A DNA stretch of 64,000 bases. It comes from Allolobophora icterica. Its lineage: Eukaryota; Annelida; Clitellata; Crassiclitellata; Lumbricidae. The stretch is from the NCBI GenBank assembly GCA_963556255.1, contig OY744609.1:25632358-25696357 (forward strand), written 5' to 3'. The notes under the pieces were generated by a model. It was not told the origin of the DNA, did not search any database, and saw nothing but the letters and a program-made list of their open reading frames with translations. The translations under genes and the position numbers were made by a program. Shown in pieces: positions 19,936-32,700 of the stretch (positions are counted from its first letter, which is position 1; each line of letters opens with the position of its first letter).

Positions 19936-21420
19936 ACAGCACACTGTTGAAAGAAATGTCTCCCATCAGAATTTATCAATTACTGTTAATTTAATGTCAG
20001 ACAGTTTGTGTCTGAAGTATTTTGACTGCTTCATTTTATCAATAGAATTTCAAAATTTAAACTTATCTTCTATGGTGTCATTATTATGATGCCCAAGACT
20101 TTTGATTGCTTCAAGTGAAATCACAATTTACAGTCATAATGCATTCGAGAAGCTGGGTTGAAATCCATCAGAGCAGAGAAACCAGAAACCAGGCTATGGT
20201 TGGTATTCAAGTTGAAAGAGATAAGTCTTAAGTTTAGGCGTGAATGACATTGAAGAATTGACAATGAATTGAACTCGGAAGTGAATTTTAAAGCCTTGGA
20301 CTGGCAACTGAAAAGCCCAAGGGATCAATACTGTTCAGGTGTGGGGCACACACCTAGAGTCAGTGTTCACTGATCGACTGAAATATCTATTTGTAAGAGA
20401 GGTGTGATGGTACTTCAAGGTACTGTGTCAGTTGTAATGATACAATCAACCAGGGTGCCGGCATTGATGCGGGTTGAAAGCGCCGCTGTTTTGAGTGGCG
20501 CTATATAAGTTTTCGGTTACAATTACAATTGCAATTATATGGAACAAAGATTATTCTGGCTGTTTAATCATGTACTTTGTGAACTCTAAGGCAGAGTTTG
20601 AAATGGATTCTGTGCTCAGCACACAGCCAGTGTAATGAATGCAATATATGCATAATTCTCTTAGTTGAGGTTTCCATAAACCCATATGGTCATCTTTGTT
20701 ATAAAGTTGTGATAAAAAGAATCTGTGCAGCATACAGTTTCAAACTGTGGTAAATCTCATTTGGTTTGAGCAGTTAGATGAGCTGCAGAGCACTTTTAGT
20801 AAGCAGAGTATTTAAAAGGAGCTATATCAAGTATCTTGATACATGCACCTACATATATGAGGTAAGGTAAGCTATTTCAAGTGTCTTGATATGTACACCT
20901 ACATATATGAGGTAAGGTAGGCCTGAGTACTTTTTATCTGACTGCTCAACATATATTTTCAGCCTAGCGTAAAGGTTGCATTTTTTAAGGTCAGTTTACC
21001 ATGTGTGCAGTGCTTTGTGAGGTACTTAAAGGTACTGTGTCAGTTGTCATGATACAAACATGATCTGTGCGTACGAGTTTGGAGGTTAACAAGTATAAAG
21101 CGAGATTTCCACAACTGAATATATTTCCACAGCTGAAAAGTAAACAATGTCTCACCTTTCCTTTTACTATAACTATATAACTATTGGCGTCAGTTAGCTG
21201 ATTTTGGAATGTTATAGAGTGGTTCTGAAGTGTTTTTGTGACTCGTGTAAAACTGATTTGTATGGTTTGTGGGTTCTTTCTTAATTTGGATGGATTGTTG
21301 TGCATTCAAATTATTGATTTTGTTGTGAATATTTTGAATTGGTTGTGTGATATAAATAATTTGTAACTATTTTCATTCGAATTTCTGTCCCTTTTGTTAT
21401 TTCATTCTATGCCGCTTAAG
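19936..21420 (+). other. TIR-CARD A 3' flank
   Basis: Probable 3' UTR and flank, colinear with 35895-37075. A LINE-type tail (GTGGCGCTATATAAGTTTTC, about 20450-20530) inserted only in copy A. TACTTCAAGGTACTGTGTCAG recurs at 20415 and 21020. No certain polyadenylation signal. Confidence 0.55.
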
Positions 21421-21974
21421 CCTATAGCAGTTGCGTAGCAATGTGTTGTGCAGGTTGTGCAATGCACAAGGGCCCCGGCGGTCAGAAGAGCCTCTGGCAA
21501 CGAGTAGTCATTTTTAGCCTTAAAGTAAATCTACATGTACAGCAAGTTATAGCAGCAGCGTACACAGTACTACACACAAATGAATCAAATCATTAGTATA
21601 ATTGGCTGAATCTGAAGCTGGAATGTCCAACCGGTGTGCCATAACAAAATTCTTTATGCAGTCTGTGGACGGGAGTAGTTTTACTGACCTATACGTGTAA
21701 ATATATTGATGTCATGACCGACGGCGACATGTTTAAAATTTATAGAGTTTTTGACTAAACACTTGTCTAATTGTTAAATTGTTTCGTTATTTTTATGAAC
21801 CAACCCTACTGTTTCACAATTTGACATAATTTAAGTGTGGATGATTCATATTTTAGCAGTCATAGCAGATGGAACAATGTTTTTAGATTAATTATCTCTA
21901 GTTCAATTTTTTATGGTAGCCTGGATATATAAGAAAAAAATGTTTTATAAAAATCAATCGGAAATACTTAAAAT

Positions 21975-22416
21975 TAGGGCTGTACCGAATATTCGCTTCG
22001 TATTCGCTTCGGAGCCGAATAGTGGGCCAAATAGCTATTCGGTATTCGGCCGAATAGTAGCGGACGGACCGAATACGAATAGTGGTCACGTGACATCTTA
22101 TGCCAAGGAAAATGTTATAGCGAGCTGCTATAGCGAGTGGAGTGAACGTTAAGTAAGTGACAATTTCTAAGTTTAGTTACATTAGTTTCATGCCTAGTTT
22201 ACACAGACTGGCAGAAATATGCAAAACTTACATGTAGCTAACTGTTTACTTTTAGTTTATGTATTAAATTTACTTAACTGAAACTTTTGCTTACATTTGA
22301 AATTTTGAATTTTGTCGGTAGAACTATTTTGTACACTATTCGTATTCGGCCGAATAGTTGGTCCAATTATTCGTATTCGGCCGAATAGTGATAATCAACT
22401 ATTCGGTACAGCCCTA
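21975..22416. mobile_element. hAT-like MITE, TAGGGCTGTACCGAATA ends
   Basis: Perfect 17-bp inverted ends TAGGGCTGTACCGAATA, flanked by a perfect 8-bp duplication CTTAAAAT (21967-21974 and 22417-22424). Inner ATTCGGCCGAATA motifs repeat near both ends. It is inserted in the outer 21428-25474 element. Confidence 0.92.
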
Positions 22417-22946
22417 CTTAAAATGTAATTATTTAATTATTATTTAACTGGGGTGCGATTTATATTTGCATATTTCGCTCGGTGCGAAATATCTCAAAAG
22501 CCCAAGCGTGATTTGCACAGCGTTTTTTTCAAATCGAAGGTAGTTCAAGGGGCCCACCAGGGCATTTTTTAACATGTTGACTGGTGGGGAAATTCCCCAC
22601 CAGCCCTCTCGAATTCCCCACCAGTCCTTGCCCTTTTCCCCACCAGTGAATTTGCCCTTTTTAGTCTCAGATAATTATTTTTTGTCATTTGTGTGACTTT
22701 ATGCATATGATATACTGTAAATGCAAACCACAGCAGCCGTGAAATCTTTATAATTCATATTTCTTTGGTCACCAATAGTCTGCCACAGCAGACATGAAAT
22801 CTTTATTATCTATACTTCTTTGCTGTTGTCTCCAATAGTCTGCCACATTAGACGTGAAATCTTTGTAACCTATAGGCTATATTTCTTTGGTCACCATACA
22901 TGTAGTCTGCTCTTGCTGTTGTACAGTATAGCCTACGTCTTTGGTG

Positions 22947-24558
22947 TAGAGCCCTGCGCCGACGTCTTAGTGTCGGCGGCGGCGCGCCGGTCATTTTTGG
23001 TCGGCGGCGGCGGCGCGCCGACGAACAAAAATCGGCGGCGGCGCCCACAAAATGTCGGCGTCGGCGCGGCGCGGCGTGCCCTAGTCAGAAACATGAGTCA
23101 CCATGGGCATTCGCAGGAATTTTTCCGGAAGGGGGCACTTTTTTTCTAAGGGGGTAAAATTTTTCCAGGGGGCAAAATGACGTTTTTGCATGGAAAATCT
23201 ATTCACAAATCCAGGGGGCAAATCCCCCTTCCCCTCCTCCGGACGCCCATGTGAGTCACTATGAGAGTTGAACAGCCGTTGATCCCGTGACCAGTCAAAG
23301 GGCCAAGTTGTCTAAAGCCACTCCATCGCACTGAAGCTCAACTACATATAAAGGGACTGAAAGAGAAGACTTCTTGAGACATTTGCCTTACAAATATGAA
23401 CATCCTTAATAACACTGCACATCTGTATAGGTATTGACAAATTGTAATAAGATGAAGCAACATGCATTTGCATATTGCATGAATACACTTGCATATGCAC
23501 TGATACAGTGTAGGCCTACACACCAAGTCACATGGCAGATGCTGGATACCAGCATCCTCCCAGTAAGAGAGGCTGCTGAAGTCATTAAGTGAAATTAAAT
23601 ATATATACGTTTTCCTATGGTAATATATTGGCCAAGTGGCCTCACTCCTGGTAATTTTTCAATGAATTTACCAGATGGTCTGCTGCCCGTTTGAATTGGT
23701 GCCACGCCATTTAAAGTTTCCATATATAGACCATTGTTTTTATCAGACAAAACTGAAAAAGACCATACTTGATACCATACGTACTAAGTTAAAACCTGTG
23801 TCAACTGATACTGTTTACCTGAATAGATTCCAGCCAAAAGTAGTAATCAATTATACCTTCATTCTGCAGGATTATTACTAAAATCGCATATCTTGATATT
23901 GATAGCACTCATAAACTCTTCTAATCTTACAACATTAAGCCAAAAATTTACACCAGTGTAATAAGCCCACTGTTACTGCCCACATACATCAAAGACAACA
24001 ATCAATAAGTTATAGAAGCTATTCAACATGAAGGTAACGAAAGAGGGAATACTGTAGTACTGTAGTAAACATACAAAGACATGCATTGCATATTGCTTTT
24101 GTTGTCGAGGTATTAAGGAAATGGCAACAGGAACAGGTGTATCAAAACAATGGTTACTTGTAACAAGATATCGCTTTAAAATGACTGTGTGTATCATGGA
24201 AGAAAGACAAGAGCATCAAAGTATAATGAAAACGAATTTAGTTAGGAAGACAATGCATTCTTGGTATCAAGATAAAGACCACAAACATTGTAATCAGCTA
24301 TGTTCACTCTTTATCTTCTTCATAAACACACGAGTTCCTACCAATCACAATGCCATTTCTGAGAATAGTTTGCTTATCTTTGCAATATCATGCAAAACAT
24401 GAAAAATGCAACAATAACAATTGAGCATATAAAACTGGCATCGGCGGCGCGCCGACAGATTGTGGGCGGCGGCGGCGGCGGCGCGCCGACACAAAAAATC
24501 GGCGGCGGCGGCGCCCACAAAATGTCGGCGGCGGCGGCGCGGCCGGCGCAGGGCTCTA
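22947..24558. mobile_element. hAT-like element, third nest level, GC-rich arms
   Basis: Ends TAGAGCCCTGCGCCG and CGGCGCAGGGCTCTA, flanked by a perfect 8-bp duplication CTTTGGTG (22939-22946 and 24559-24566). Both ends carry about 110 bp of GGCGGCG/GGCGCGCCGAC arms in an AT-rich surrounding. Interior has no intact gene. Confidence 0.93.
23102..23251. mobile_element. hAT-like MITE, fourth nest level, CATGGGCGTCC family
   Basis: Ends CATGGGCATTCGCAGG and CCTCCGGACGCCCATG, flanked by a perfect 8-bp duplication TGAGTCAC (23094-23101 and 23252-23259). Same family as 4228-4490. Confidence 0.9.
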
Positions 24559-24874
24559 CTTTGGTGTGTTGATATTTCTAATTTTATCATTTAAAAGCGA
24601 AAACTAAGCATAAACTAAAACCGTTAAACTGAATTTTGGTTAGTGGTTACGATAAAGCTAATCTCACTTTTAACCTGCGCGAGTAAAGAACCAAGTCAAT
24701 CGTTAACTGTTGCGAGTCAGGCTGCAAGCGAATGCGAATCGCTCAAAGATGCCAAACAGTTTCCTCGACATCATGAAGTAGGCCCTACGTTTCGCTCAGC
24801 ATCAGGTACAATTGATGATATAGCCTATTGAGTAACATTCATGGCTGCAAGGCTACAAATGGCGTAGCTGTGCT

Positions 24875-25135
24875 TTGCAGGGGATTTTTAAAGAAATTTT
24901 CACTGTCAGGGTACGGTGGAATAAACTAGAGCAAAATGGGGACTGTAAAGAGAAGGCTAAAGCTCGAGGTTTCACAAGGACTTGGAGTGACAGACAAATT
25001 TGGATATCTGCATTAATGGGCGATATCTTGGATGTATACCAAACTATACAGAAACAATTTCAACGAGATGATCTTGTCCTTTGTGACATACTGACATGCA
25101 GAGATGGCGCTCTTAGGAAGCTTCAACTGATGTAG
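24875..25135 (+). pseudogene. hAT-type transposase fragment
   Basis: The conceptual product contains WISALMGDILDVYQTIQKQF then DDLVLCDILTCRDGALRKL, resembling the central part of hAT transposases of the ZNF862-like group. The 86-codon piece has no proper start and no catalytic or dimerisation regions. It lies inside the second-level element, which it probably once mobilised. Confidence 0.6.
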
Positions 25136-25474
25136 AATGGACCGTATCCAGGTAAAGGTACTTGTTAAAACAGAAAATGGCTGTGCTAACTGTTTCTTGT
25201 TTATTAGACAATAATATAATAATAATAAATATTAAATTAATATTAAATTAATTTATGACATTAAATAATAAATTATATTATATAAAATATTATAATAAAT
25301 AAATTATTAGTAATTATTCCTGTGGCCCATCTGATTCAGTGCTTTTTGACTTAAAATTACGCGCGAAAAATGCCCTTTTTCAAAATTCCCCACCAGTGAA
25401 AATTTCTTAAAAAATCCCCTGGGGCCCACCATCGAAGCTCTGCACAAGGGCCCCCAAAAACTTCTACGCCACTG

Positions 25475-26588
25475 GCCCATAGCCTCGGGAGTGCCTTGAA
25501 CCTATGCATGCACTTACCGACTTATTACAGGGTCATTCCACGTCAAATCAACCAGGGGGGTACATCACACCCCTTTGGATTTTTCTGAAATTTTTTATAC
25601 ATAAACTACATGCAAAATTAGGAATAATAGTAATACTTTTAGCAGAATATCTCAATATTTGACCAAGATATTAATTTTTGAAGTTAATAAGGAAAAACCG
25701 GATCGCGGGAAAACGGCATGATTCACCGACTTTGGACAGTCATATCTCGGCTAGGAAATGAGCTAGAGGGCTGAATATTTTTTTACTGTATTCAGTTTGT
25801 TGTGCTCTTTCCAAATATGCAAGAATCTGGGTGGTGTTATTTGTAGGTTTTAGTCTATAAATTTGTAAATATTGCACGGAGGCCAATTTTCGCTCAAGTT
25901 CCGGACATCATATCAGCAGGCAGGAATGATGTATAGTAATACTTAATATACTGGTTTTATATTGAGGTACATGGGTGCTCATCAGACATATAGTCAGTAC
26001 CTGATTAGTTTCATTACGTCGACTGTACTTTCCAAGGACATTTTCCTTGGCATGATCGTCAAAATGGGGTTTACAGATTGCCCAAAAAGTGAAAGTGAGT
26101 GTCTAATGAAGTTCATGAAAATTTGCACATATATATTGAGGACACCTAGAACTGCCATTGGTGAAAAATTCAGGATGGTGTTCTGCTCCTTTCCTTGTAA
26201 ATATTTTTTTGAAGTTTGCCCTGGTAAAAAAGCCTTTGCCCTAGTCGATGCCCTGCAAGAATTTTTGCCCTGTCCAGAATTTGTTCGGGCATATTTGTTA
26301 TAGGCCTATCCTGAAATGTAAACTCATTAAATTCACTGAAATGTTAAAATCTGCTTTACAAATGTTAAAACGGGTTCAGCTTCTGGGGGGATTCGCCCGT
26401 ATGACCTCCTAACTATAGACAAATATAAGTGCTGGGGCGATTTATGCAAGCGCGTTAGCGCGATCATTATAATTTTATGGTCACCATTTAAGCTCGCGCT
26501 ACTGCGCTCTCGATAAATCGCCCTCTGGACTGGTTACTTGTGTGACTGCCCTGGCTATGCCTTGGTTACAAAAAATGTCTGGCGCCGC
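25475..26588. other. Intergenic between nest and duplication copy B
   Basis: Begins near a candidate transposon end CAGGGTCATTCCACGTCAAATC at 25529 whose partner is not found. Ends with CTGGCGCCGCCACTG at 26574-26588, the right end of a CAGTGGCGGCGCCAG-type element whose left end is also not found. The 113-codon frame at 25962 is not recognised. Confidence 0.5.
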
Positions 26589-27351
26589 CACTGCTCCATC
26601 GACCAAATAAGTACATAAATATTACAGTAATACCTTTTATATTTATGTAAAATTATGGTAATATCATTTTCAATAGACGCGTAAAATTGTTCTATTTCAC
26701 TGCTGATGTCATTATATTTTAATAGATATATTTATTTGATATAGCCTAGATTTAACGAAGCACTACTGAAATGGTTTTACCGCGCAACTTTTAAGCCCGC
26801 AGGAAGCTAAAAATAGGACAACTTAAGTTAAAATCCGCATATCTATTTATAGCTATGGTTGCATTACCGGTTTCATATTTGATTTGTATACATTTCTAAA
26901 ATTACGAACGATTTAGTAAGTTTTCAAAATAGTAAGTTTTCTTATATGCGCTGATAATTGAACCTTTTTATTTCTTTGTAATAAACGAATATTGTTCATG
27001 CAAGGTCTGAATAAGCTGGTACTTCGATTCTTTGAACATGGCCAGGTCGAGAGCATTACATCGCGGTTCGTGAATAGGCTGGTGCCCTGCGCTTGGCCTT
27101 CGAGTGGCGCTTTAGAAGTTTGGAGATTACGATTACGATACCCGTAACTCCCCTCTATCTAGGGCGGGCCTTGCGTGGCTGCCAAACCGTGTGTTTAATT
27201 AAGATCGTGATTGTACTGTCATGTTTCAATGTAATCTTACTGCAAACTTGTCAGTTTTGAATTAATTAAGACTCATTCTTTCCGTCTCACTGGATCCATA
27301 GACCGTCAGGCATTCATCCAGGGTATTCTTGATTCACCATTGGTTCTAAAC

Positions 27352-28258
27352 TAGGCTGACCAGATATTGGAAACTAAAAACCGGGACACTTCAATCACAA
27401 AATCAATTTGTGTTTTGTCAATAATTATAATATAACTTGCACAAATATCTATTTTATGCTTATACAATAATATACAATATACATTATATTGGTATGACTG
27501 AAAGGTTTTATTGCAAATCATGCTTTTGAATTTAAAATTTAAGTATAAATTTATCAAATCAGTCACTCATATTTGGCGCTTGAATGTATGCTTCTTAGAA
27601 ACTTTTTGTCTGCTAATATTCTGTCATAAAATTCAACACATGTTTCTTCCATATTCACTTTCACTATCATAGGCCTAACAGCTTCAAGAGTTTCTTCTGA
27701 TAATCGACTTTTTTGATCTGACCAATAAGAGTTTATCAGTGAGAAAACTCGCTCAACTGGAGCATTAGTTCCAGGAATTGCCAACAAGAATTGTAGAATA
27801 ATTTTCAAATTTGGAAGAATTATCTCTCTTTCTTGCAGATCATTGAAAATCTGCACCCACCGCAACATTGTTTTCATTCCATTGTTCCACCTTTTCTCGA
27901 ATAACAAAATTACAAACGCATGTCATTTCATCAAACAGTGCATTGCCATCAATGTCATACCCAACTGGCTTACAAATTTTGATAAGATCCTCAAGGCTTT
28001 TTTCAAACATATCCCAAGTAATTGTTCCTCTGAAGTTCAACCAACTGAACAGCTTGAATGGTGCGTAAAAGTAAAGTTAAAAATGAATTTACTCGCCAGA
28101 TGCCAGTAGGCCTAGTAAAATCAAGGAGACTTTGATAAGTCAGGTCAGTTCTTAAAAACCGGGACATTTTTAGGGTTTGGCCTACCTTTCCCGGCAGCCG
28201 GGACAGCTTGCAGAAAATCGGGACTGTCCCGGGAAAACCGGGACGTCTGGTCAGTCTA
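27352..28258 (-). mobile_element. hAT element with transposase C-terminus remnant
   Basis: Ends TAGGCTGACCAGATAT and ACGTCTGGTCAGTCTA, flanked by a perfect 8-bp duplication TTCTAAAC (27344-27351 and 28259-28266). It encodes a decayed hAT transposase on the minus strand and landed inside a LINE reading frame. Confidence 0.93.
27563..28040 (-). pseudogene. hAT transposase C-terminal (dimerisation) region, broken
   Basis: Minus-strand frames 28040-27840 and 27907-27563 overlap in different frames. The second contains LQFLLAIPGTNAPVERVFSL followed by SDQKSRLSEETL, the hallmark of the hAT dimerisation domain (normally ...NAxxERxFS). N-terminal zinc finger and catalytic core are missing. A frameshift separates the two parts, so no functional enzyme is expected. 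Confidence 0.88.
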
Positions 28259-29535
28259 TTCTAAACCCTCCCTCTTCCCTTGATGACCTGCTCTCTTGTT
28301 ACAATTCCACACTGTCCAACCTCCTTGACATGCATGCATGACTCATCACCAAACCCAGTTCATATGCCAGCAACCCTTGGTTTACTTCCTACCTCCAAGC
28401 CTTTAAAACTTTCCCTAGGCGTCTTGAACACATCTACCAGCACACTTTCGACCCCACAGCTAGAGCAAAAGCCCTCAATACCCTAAAATCAGCCACCAAC
28501 AGATTCCATAAACTCATCTCTGCTGCTAGGAATATTATTCGTCACTCGTCCATTCCAGCGCCTCAAACCCTAGACATCTCTGGAAAGCTGTTAACACTCT
28601 CCTTCATTGCAAATCTCCCTCCCCACTGCCTAGCTCCATTCTCTCCTCCTCTGTTGCTGATACCTTCTGTTAATTTTTTCAGACAAAATCTCATCCATTC
28701 ACTTTACATTACAATCTCTTCTAGACTCACTTACCCCTTGCCTCCTCCAGCACTGATTCACCTCCTTCTCTCAACCCTACTCCTCCTACCTCTCAGTCAT
28801 CGCTCCCAATTCTCTCTCCTGCCTCTGAAGCAGAAGTGTCAATCCTCGTAAACTCTCACCCTAACAAGCAATGCGAACTTGATCCTATCCCTACCTCTCT
28901 TCTAAAAGACTGTGCCTCTGTCCTGGTTCCCTATGGGTCGAGACTAGGTCGGTTATAAGTTGATCACATCAAATTGGCGTAACTTCTGATTTCGAACCCA
29001 CATGCGGGATTGTAGTCATACAAATTTATGGGTCCACTGCAACAGATAGAAATCGGACGTGTCGATTTATGTACGAAATAACTCATAAAATTTGTGTGCT
29101 CAAGGTTAGTTGTTGTGTACAGGGGTATTGTGATGTGCTAAGATGTTTTTGCTGTGATTTACTGTTACAAATTTGAAATTAATAATTAACCTGCATGATT
29201 TCCACTTTAGGTGAAGTCTTATGTGTAACATTTGTACTTGTCTGGCTATATTTATATATTGCCTTTAAAAAACTTCACAAAGGCATCATCTGTTTAATTG
29301 ATTGTGGGATCATAACATTGAGCAATGAGCAGTTTATCCTTTTATAACCCTTTGATGCCAAATTGCACTCATTTAAAAATTACTGCGATGTTATGATGCT
29401 GTTCTGTGTTCAATAAACTGCTTAATAAATAATAAATATTTGTTATACTCTAGATTACAAGATCTGACATATCATTTATACCTCAGGTTAAAGAATAAAT
29501 AATTTCAGTTTTCTGATTTATTTCTGACCAAAGGA

Positions 29536-29754
29536 ATGTCTTTGATTGGTGAAACGGATGAGCTACATAATCATTTGGGCTCTATTAGCCTTCATAGTGA
29601 CAAAACAGTCTGTGGAGTTGGATCCTCTCTTTGTTCATTTGCTTCGGATGCAAAAGCTGTCACAGAATCAGACGCTTCTGGAAACGCGATTTGTGGGTCA
29701 TTCAATGAAGCTGCTCCTACTGAATCCGATGCCGTACCTTGCTGTTTTGATTTG
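29536..29754 (+). CDS. TIR-CARD B exon 1
   Basis: 73 codons, one fewer than in copy A, ending TTTGATTTG|GTAAAA in phase 0. The segment aligned with DSGVGS reads VCGVGS (29608-29625). Confidence 0.75.
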
Positions 29755-32700
29755 GTAAAAATGTGGACACCATTTATTTTAACAGTTTGTAAAAACTCAC
29801 ATCTAAGACTCCTAATATCATATTTCAGTCTAATCCAGTCATTCTGTAATTCTTTCAAGTTGTGAACAAATCCTGTCCTAACCTACTCCCTTCCTAATCC
29901 AATTCTAATCCAAGCTTAATCTATTTCCATAACAATCCAGTCCTAATATAATGCCATCCAAATCTAATCCCACCAGTCTAATCTTAATAATCTCAATCAA
30001 ATTCATTCATTTGTTCAGAGCATTTATATAGCTTCCATTGAAGTTATTTACCCAGAGACACTAATCCCTTAGGTGCAATTGGTGGCTGTCAGCAGTGTGG
30101 CAAAGGAGTGTAGGACATTATCCCCCCCGGACATTATCCCCCCGGACAGAATCCCCCCCGGGGTAGGACATTATCCCCCCAGCTTGCAAATAATAACTTA
30201 TATTTCACACATATATATCATACATACATATATACATACATGCATAATATACATATATACATATATACCTACATATATACATGCATATATACATACATAT
30301 ATACATACATACATATATACATACATATATATACACACATACATATATACATACTTATATATATATATATACATATATACATACATAAATGCATACATAC
30401 GTGAACACATAAATACATACATACACTCATATGTACATACAACTATCCATCCATACATAAATACATACATGCATGCATACATACATACATAAATACATAC
30501 ATGCATGCATACATACATACATAATTACATACATACATGCATACATACATACATACATGCATACATATACACATACATGCATACATACGTACATGTATAT
30601 ACATCCATACATAAATACATACATGCATGCATACATACATACATAATTACATACATACATGCATACATAAATACATACTTGCATACATACATACAAGCAT
30701 ACATACATGACGCACACGGGATTACAAGGAAATAGGCTTATTAAACAGAGGGGGGATTTTGTCCGGGGGGGATAATGTCCTAGCTAAAATCGGGGGGATT
30801 CTGTCCGGGGGGATAATGTCCGGGGGGGATAATGTCCGTTCCCAGTGGCAAAGACCTGTTTGGAAGGAATGAAGTGTATGGAGAAATATATCTTCAGTTG
30901 GACATAGTCAGAACCATTGGGGATGTTCCCCTACAAAATTTATATTTGTTGCATTTTCAATTAATTATCTAATCCTTGGTGAGTAAGTAGTCATAGAAGC
31001 AGTTGAGTTATCTGTAGGCAAAAGAGAGCTTAAATCCTAAACTAATCAACAATTCTTTAGTACGATGGTGTAACTCCTATCTCCGGGCCTTGAAATCTTT
31101 CTGTTAGTGCCTTGTAAAGTGCTTACAAATATACCTGTGATCCCTAACTTCTCTCTGCCCTTAGATATGCCACAAATAAATACCATCACCTGGCTACATC
31201 TCAGAATAATTCATTCCCATCCTCTAGCTCTTTTCTGGAAAATCATAGAGCAACTCCATTGGAACTCAAACCCATTTCCGAATGCTCTTCCATATTCAAT
31301 TGCTGAAGTGTTCTTTCTTTTGTGTATAAATTACTGCCATCTGCTTTTCTTTTCAGTTACTGCTTGCCAAAACCACCAACAGTCCATCCACTTATGCTTC
31401 TGACCACTTGTGACTGTCCACTCTCCCACCTTGGGGCTCTTTGTCTTTCAACTCACATCAAAGACTAAAATATTTCTTGTGTTAAAATCTCTTCCCAATA
31501 AACAATGCATACTTGATCCTATACTTACTTCCTTAATGAAACTGTGCACGAGACTGTCGACCTGTTTTGAAACCTATGTTTATCCTGCTTGTAAACTTTT
31601 TCATCTCCAATTTAATTGAATGTATACTTCTATCTCGAATTAATGACTGATATTTTTTCATCCAACTCCTTTGCACAGTCTGGTTTTTACCAAATGGTGC
31701 ACATCTGAAGCCTTACCCGCTTCCCTGTATAACAAGCTTGCATCAGATTTCTTGCTTGTGGCTCCTGCATATTTCAGCATACCATTGATATCATTGATTA
31801 GAACATCTTATGCTAAAAACTTAACCTGGTTTGATTTTAGTGACAGTGTTGTCATCTGGAGTTGATCCTATTTCTTCTGCTCTTTCTCCAGTAGGCCATT
31901 GGAGCCTCATCCCAGTCATGCCTTCTGATTTGTGAAGTTCCACAAAAATGCTTGGACCTCTTATTTTTATTAATCTTTTTTATTTACGAGGGGTGCTCGA
32001 TAGTGCAGTGGTTAGAGTGTTGGACTGTCCATCAAGAAGTTCGGTGTTTCAATCCCCTCCAGGTCTGAAATTTGCTTCAAAATTTCTGCTGTGCATGCGC
32101 CCCTTAGCAAACTCAGTTACGATGAGTACAATGACCATACACTGTCGTTTGGAAGATGAAACAGTGAGGGAGAGGACTGGCCATCTGCTATCATATGCTG
32201 AGGCTAATAAAATGAAGTCACTAACACTTCGTACCCATAGGCCTAGCTGCCTCAGGGCCAGCTTAAGGGCCTTCTCTTATCTTCTTTTTTACCCCAACCC
32301 AAGTATTCATCTCCCTCTAAACTGTTTCACTGACTCTATAGATCATCTTCATATGGTTGCCCAAATCTCACCCTGGATGACATCTAACTCATGTGCTTGA
32401 ACCCATTTAAAACTAAATTCATGCTTGTACTCCTGCTTGGCCAGCTCAAGAAACTTCCTAATCGCTCTATTTTCCTTAATATAAACACCACCCAAATAAA
32501 CGGCCTTAGGCTTTTCAGAATGCTATTACTCACTCCCAAATACGATCACATCATTCCTGTCTTCAGTTTCATGCAATGGCTTGAAATACCTGAGCAACTG
32601 CAGTACAAAGTCCTATCACCCTAAACTCCCCTAAAGGCCACCTACAACACATTCCAATCCTACCATCCCCATCTTTGTCAGTTAGTTACAGTCCATCCTC

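Larger units (their letters stand above)
13650..21420 (+). repeat. Segmental duplication, copy A
   Basis: Colinear with 26590-37075: the CRYZ tail (CTCCATTGATCAAATAAATA), the TTTATAGCTA block near 14585, the GGCGTAACTTCTGATTTCG block near 14930, all five TIR-CARD exons and introns, and about 1.5 kb of 3' flank ending at GCCGCTTAAG. The copies differ mainly by insertions. Confidence 0.9.
22558..25421. mobile_element. hAT element, second nest level, with transposase remnant
   Basis: Ends CAGGGCATTTTTTAA and TTAAAAAATCCCCTG, with inner ACTGGTGGGGAA inverted near both ends. Flanked by a perfect 8-bp duplication GGGCCCAC (22550-22557 and 25422-25429). It carries a decayed transposase fragment near its right side. 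Confidence 0.85.
21428..25474. mobile_element. Outer hAT-like element of a four-level nest
   Basis: Ends CAGTTGCGTAGCAATG and CTTCTACGCCACTG are imperfect inverted repeats, and TGCACAAGGGCCC occurs just inside both ends in inverted orientation. Flanks GCCTATAG (21420-21427) and GCCCATAG (25475-25482) match at seven of eight bases. It sits exactly at the right edge of duplication copy A. Confidence 0.7.
27150..28960 (+). mobile_element. LINE ORF2 fragment (CR1/L2-like), interrupted by a hAT
   Basis: Across the hAT insertion the plus strand encodes LPLPLDDLLSCYNSTLSNLL, then NPWFTSYLQAFKTFPRRLEH, DPTARAKALNTLKSATNRFH and KLISAARN in shifting frames, typical of the region before the reverse-transcriptase domain. 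It is dead. A LINE-type tail (GAATAGGCTGGTGCCCTGCG...) precedes it at 27065-27140. Confidence 0.75.

Noticed and set aside
23322..23331. CTCCATCG as left target duplication for the element ending at 26588
   Set aside because: The sequence after it (CACTGAAGC) does not match the required CAGTGGCGG terminus; chance match.
25529..25560. Complete element starting CAGGGTCATTCCACGTCAA
   Set aside because: No inverted partner end found in the window, so only a lone terminus is supported.
25962..26303. 113-codon frame on the + strand
   Set aside because: Cys/Phe-rich, no domain recognised, situated in repeat debris next to a transposon end.
30073..30735. Long Tyr/Ile/His/Thr-rich and Met/Tyr/Val/Cys-rich frames
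   Set aside because: Translation of the ATAC satellite in the foldback core, open on both strands because the repeat has no stops.
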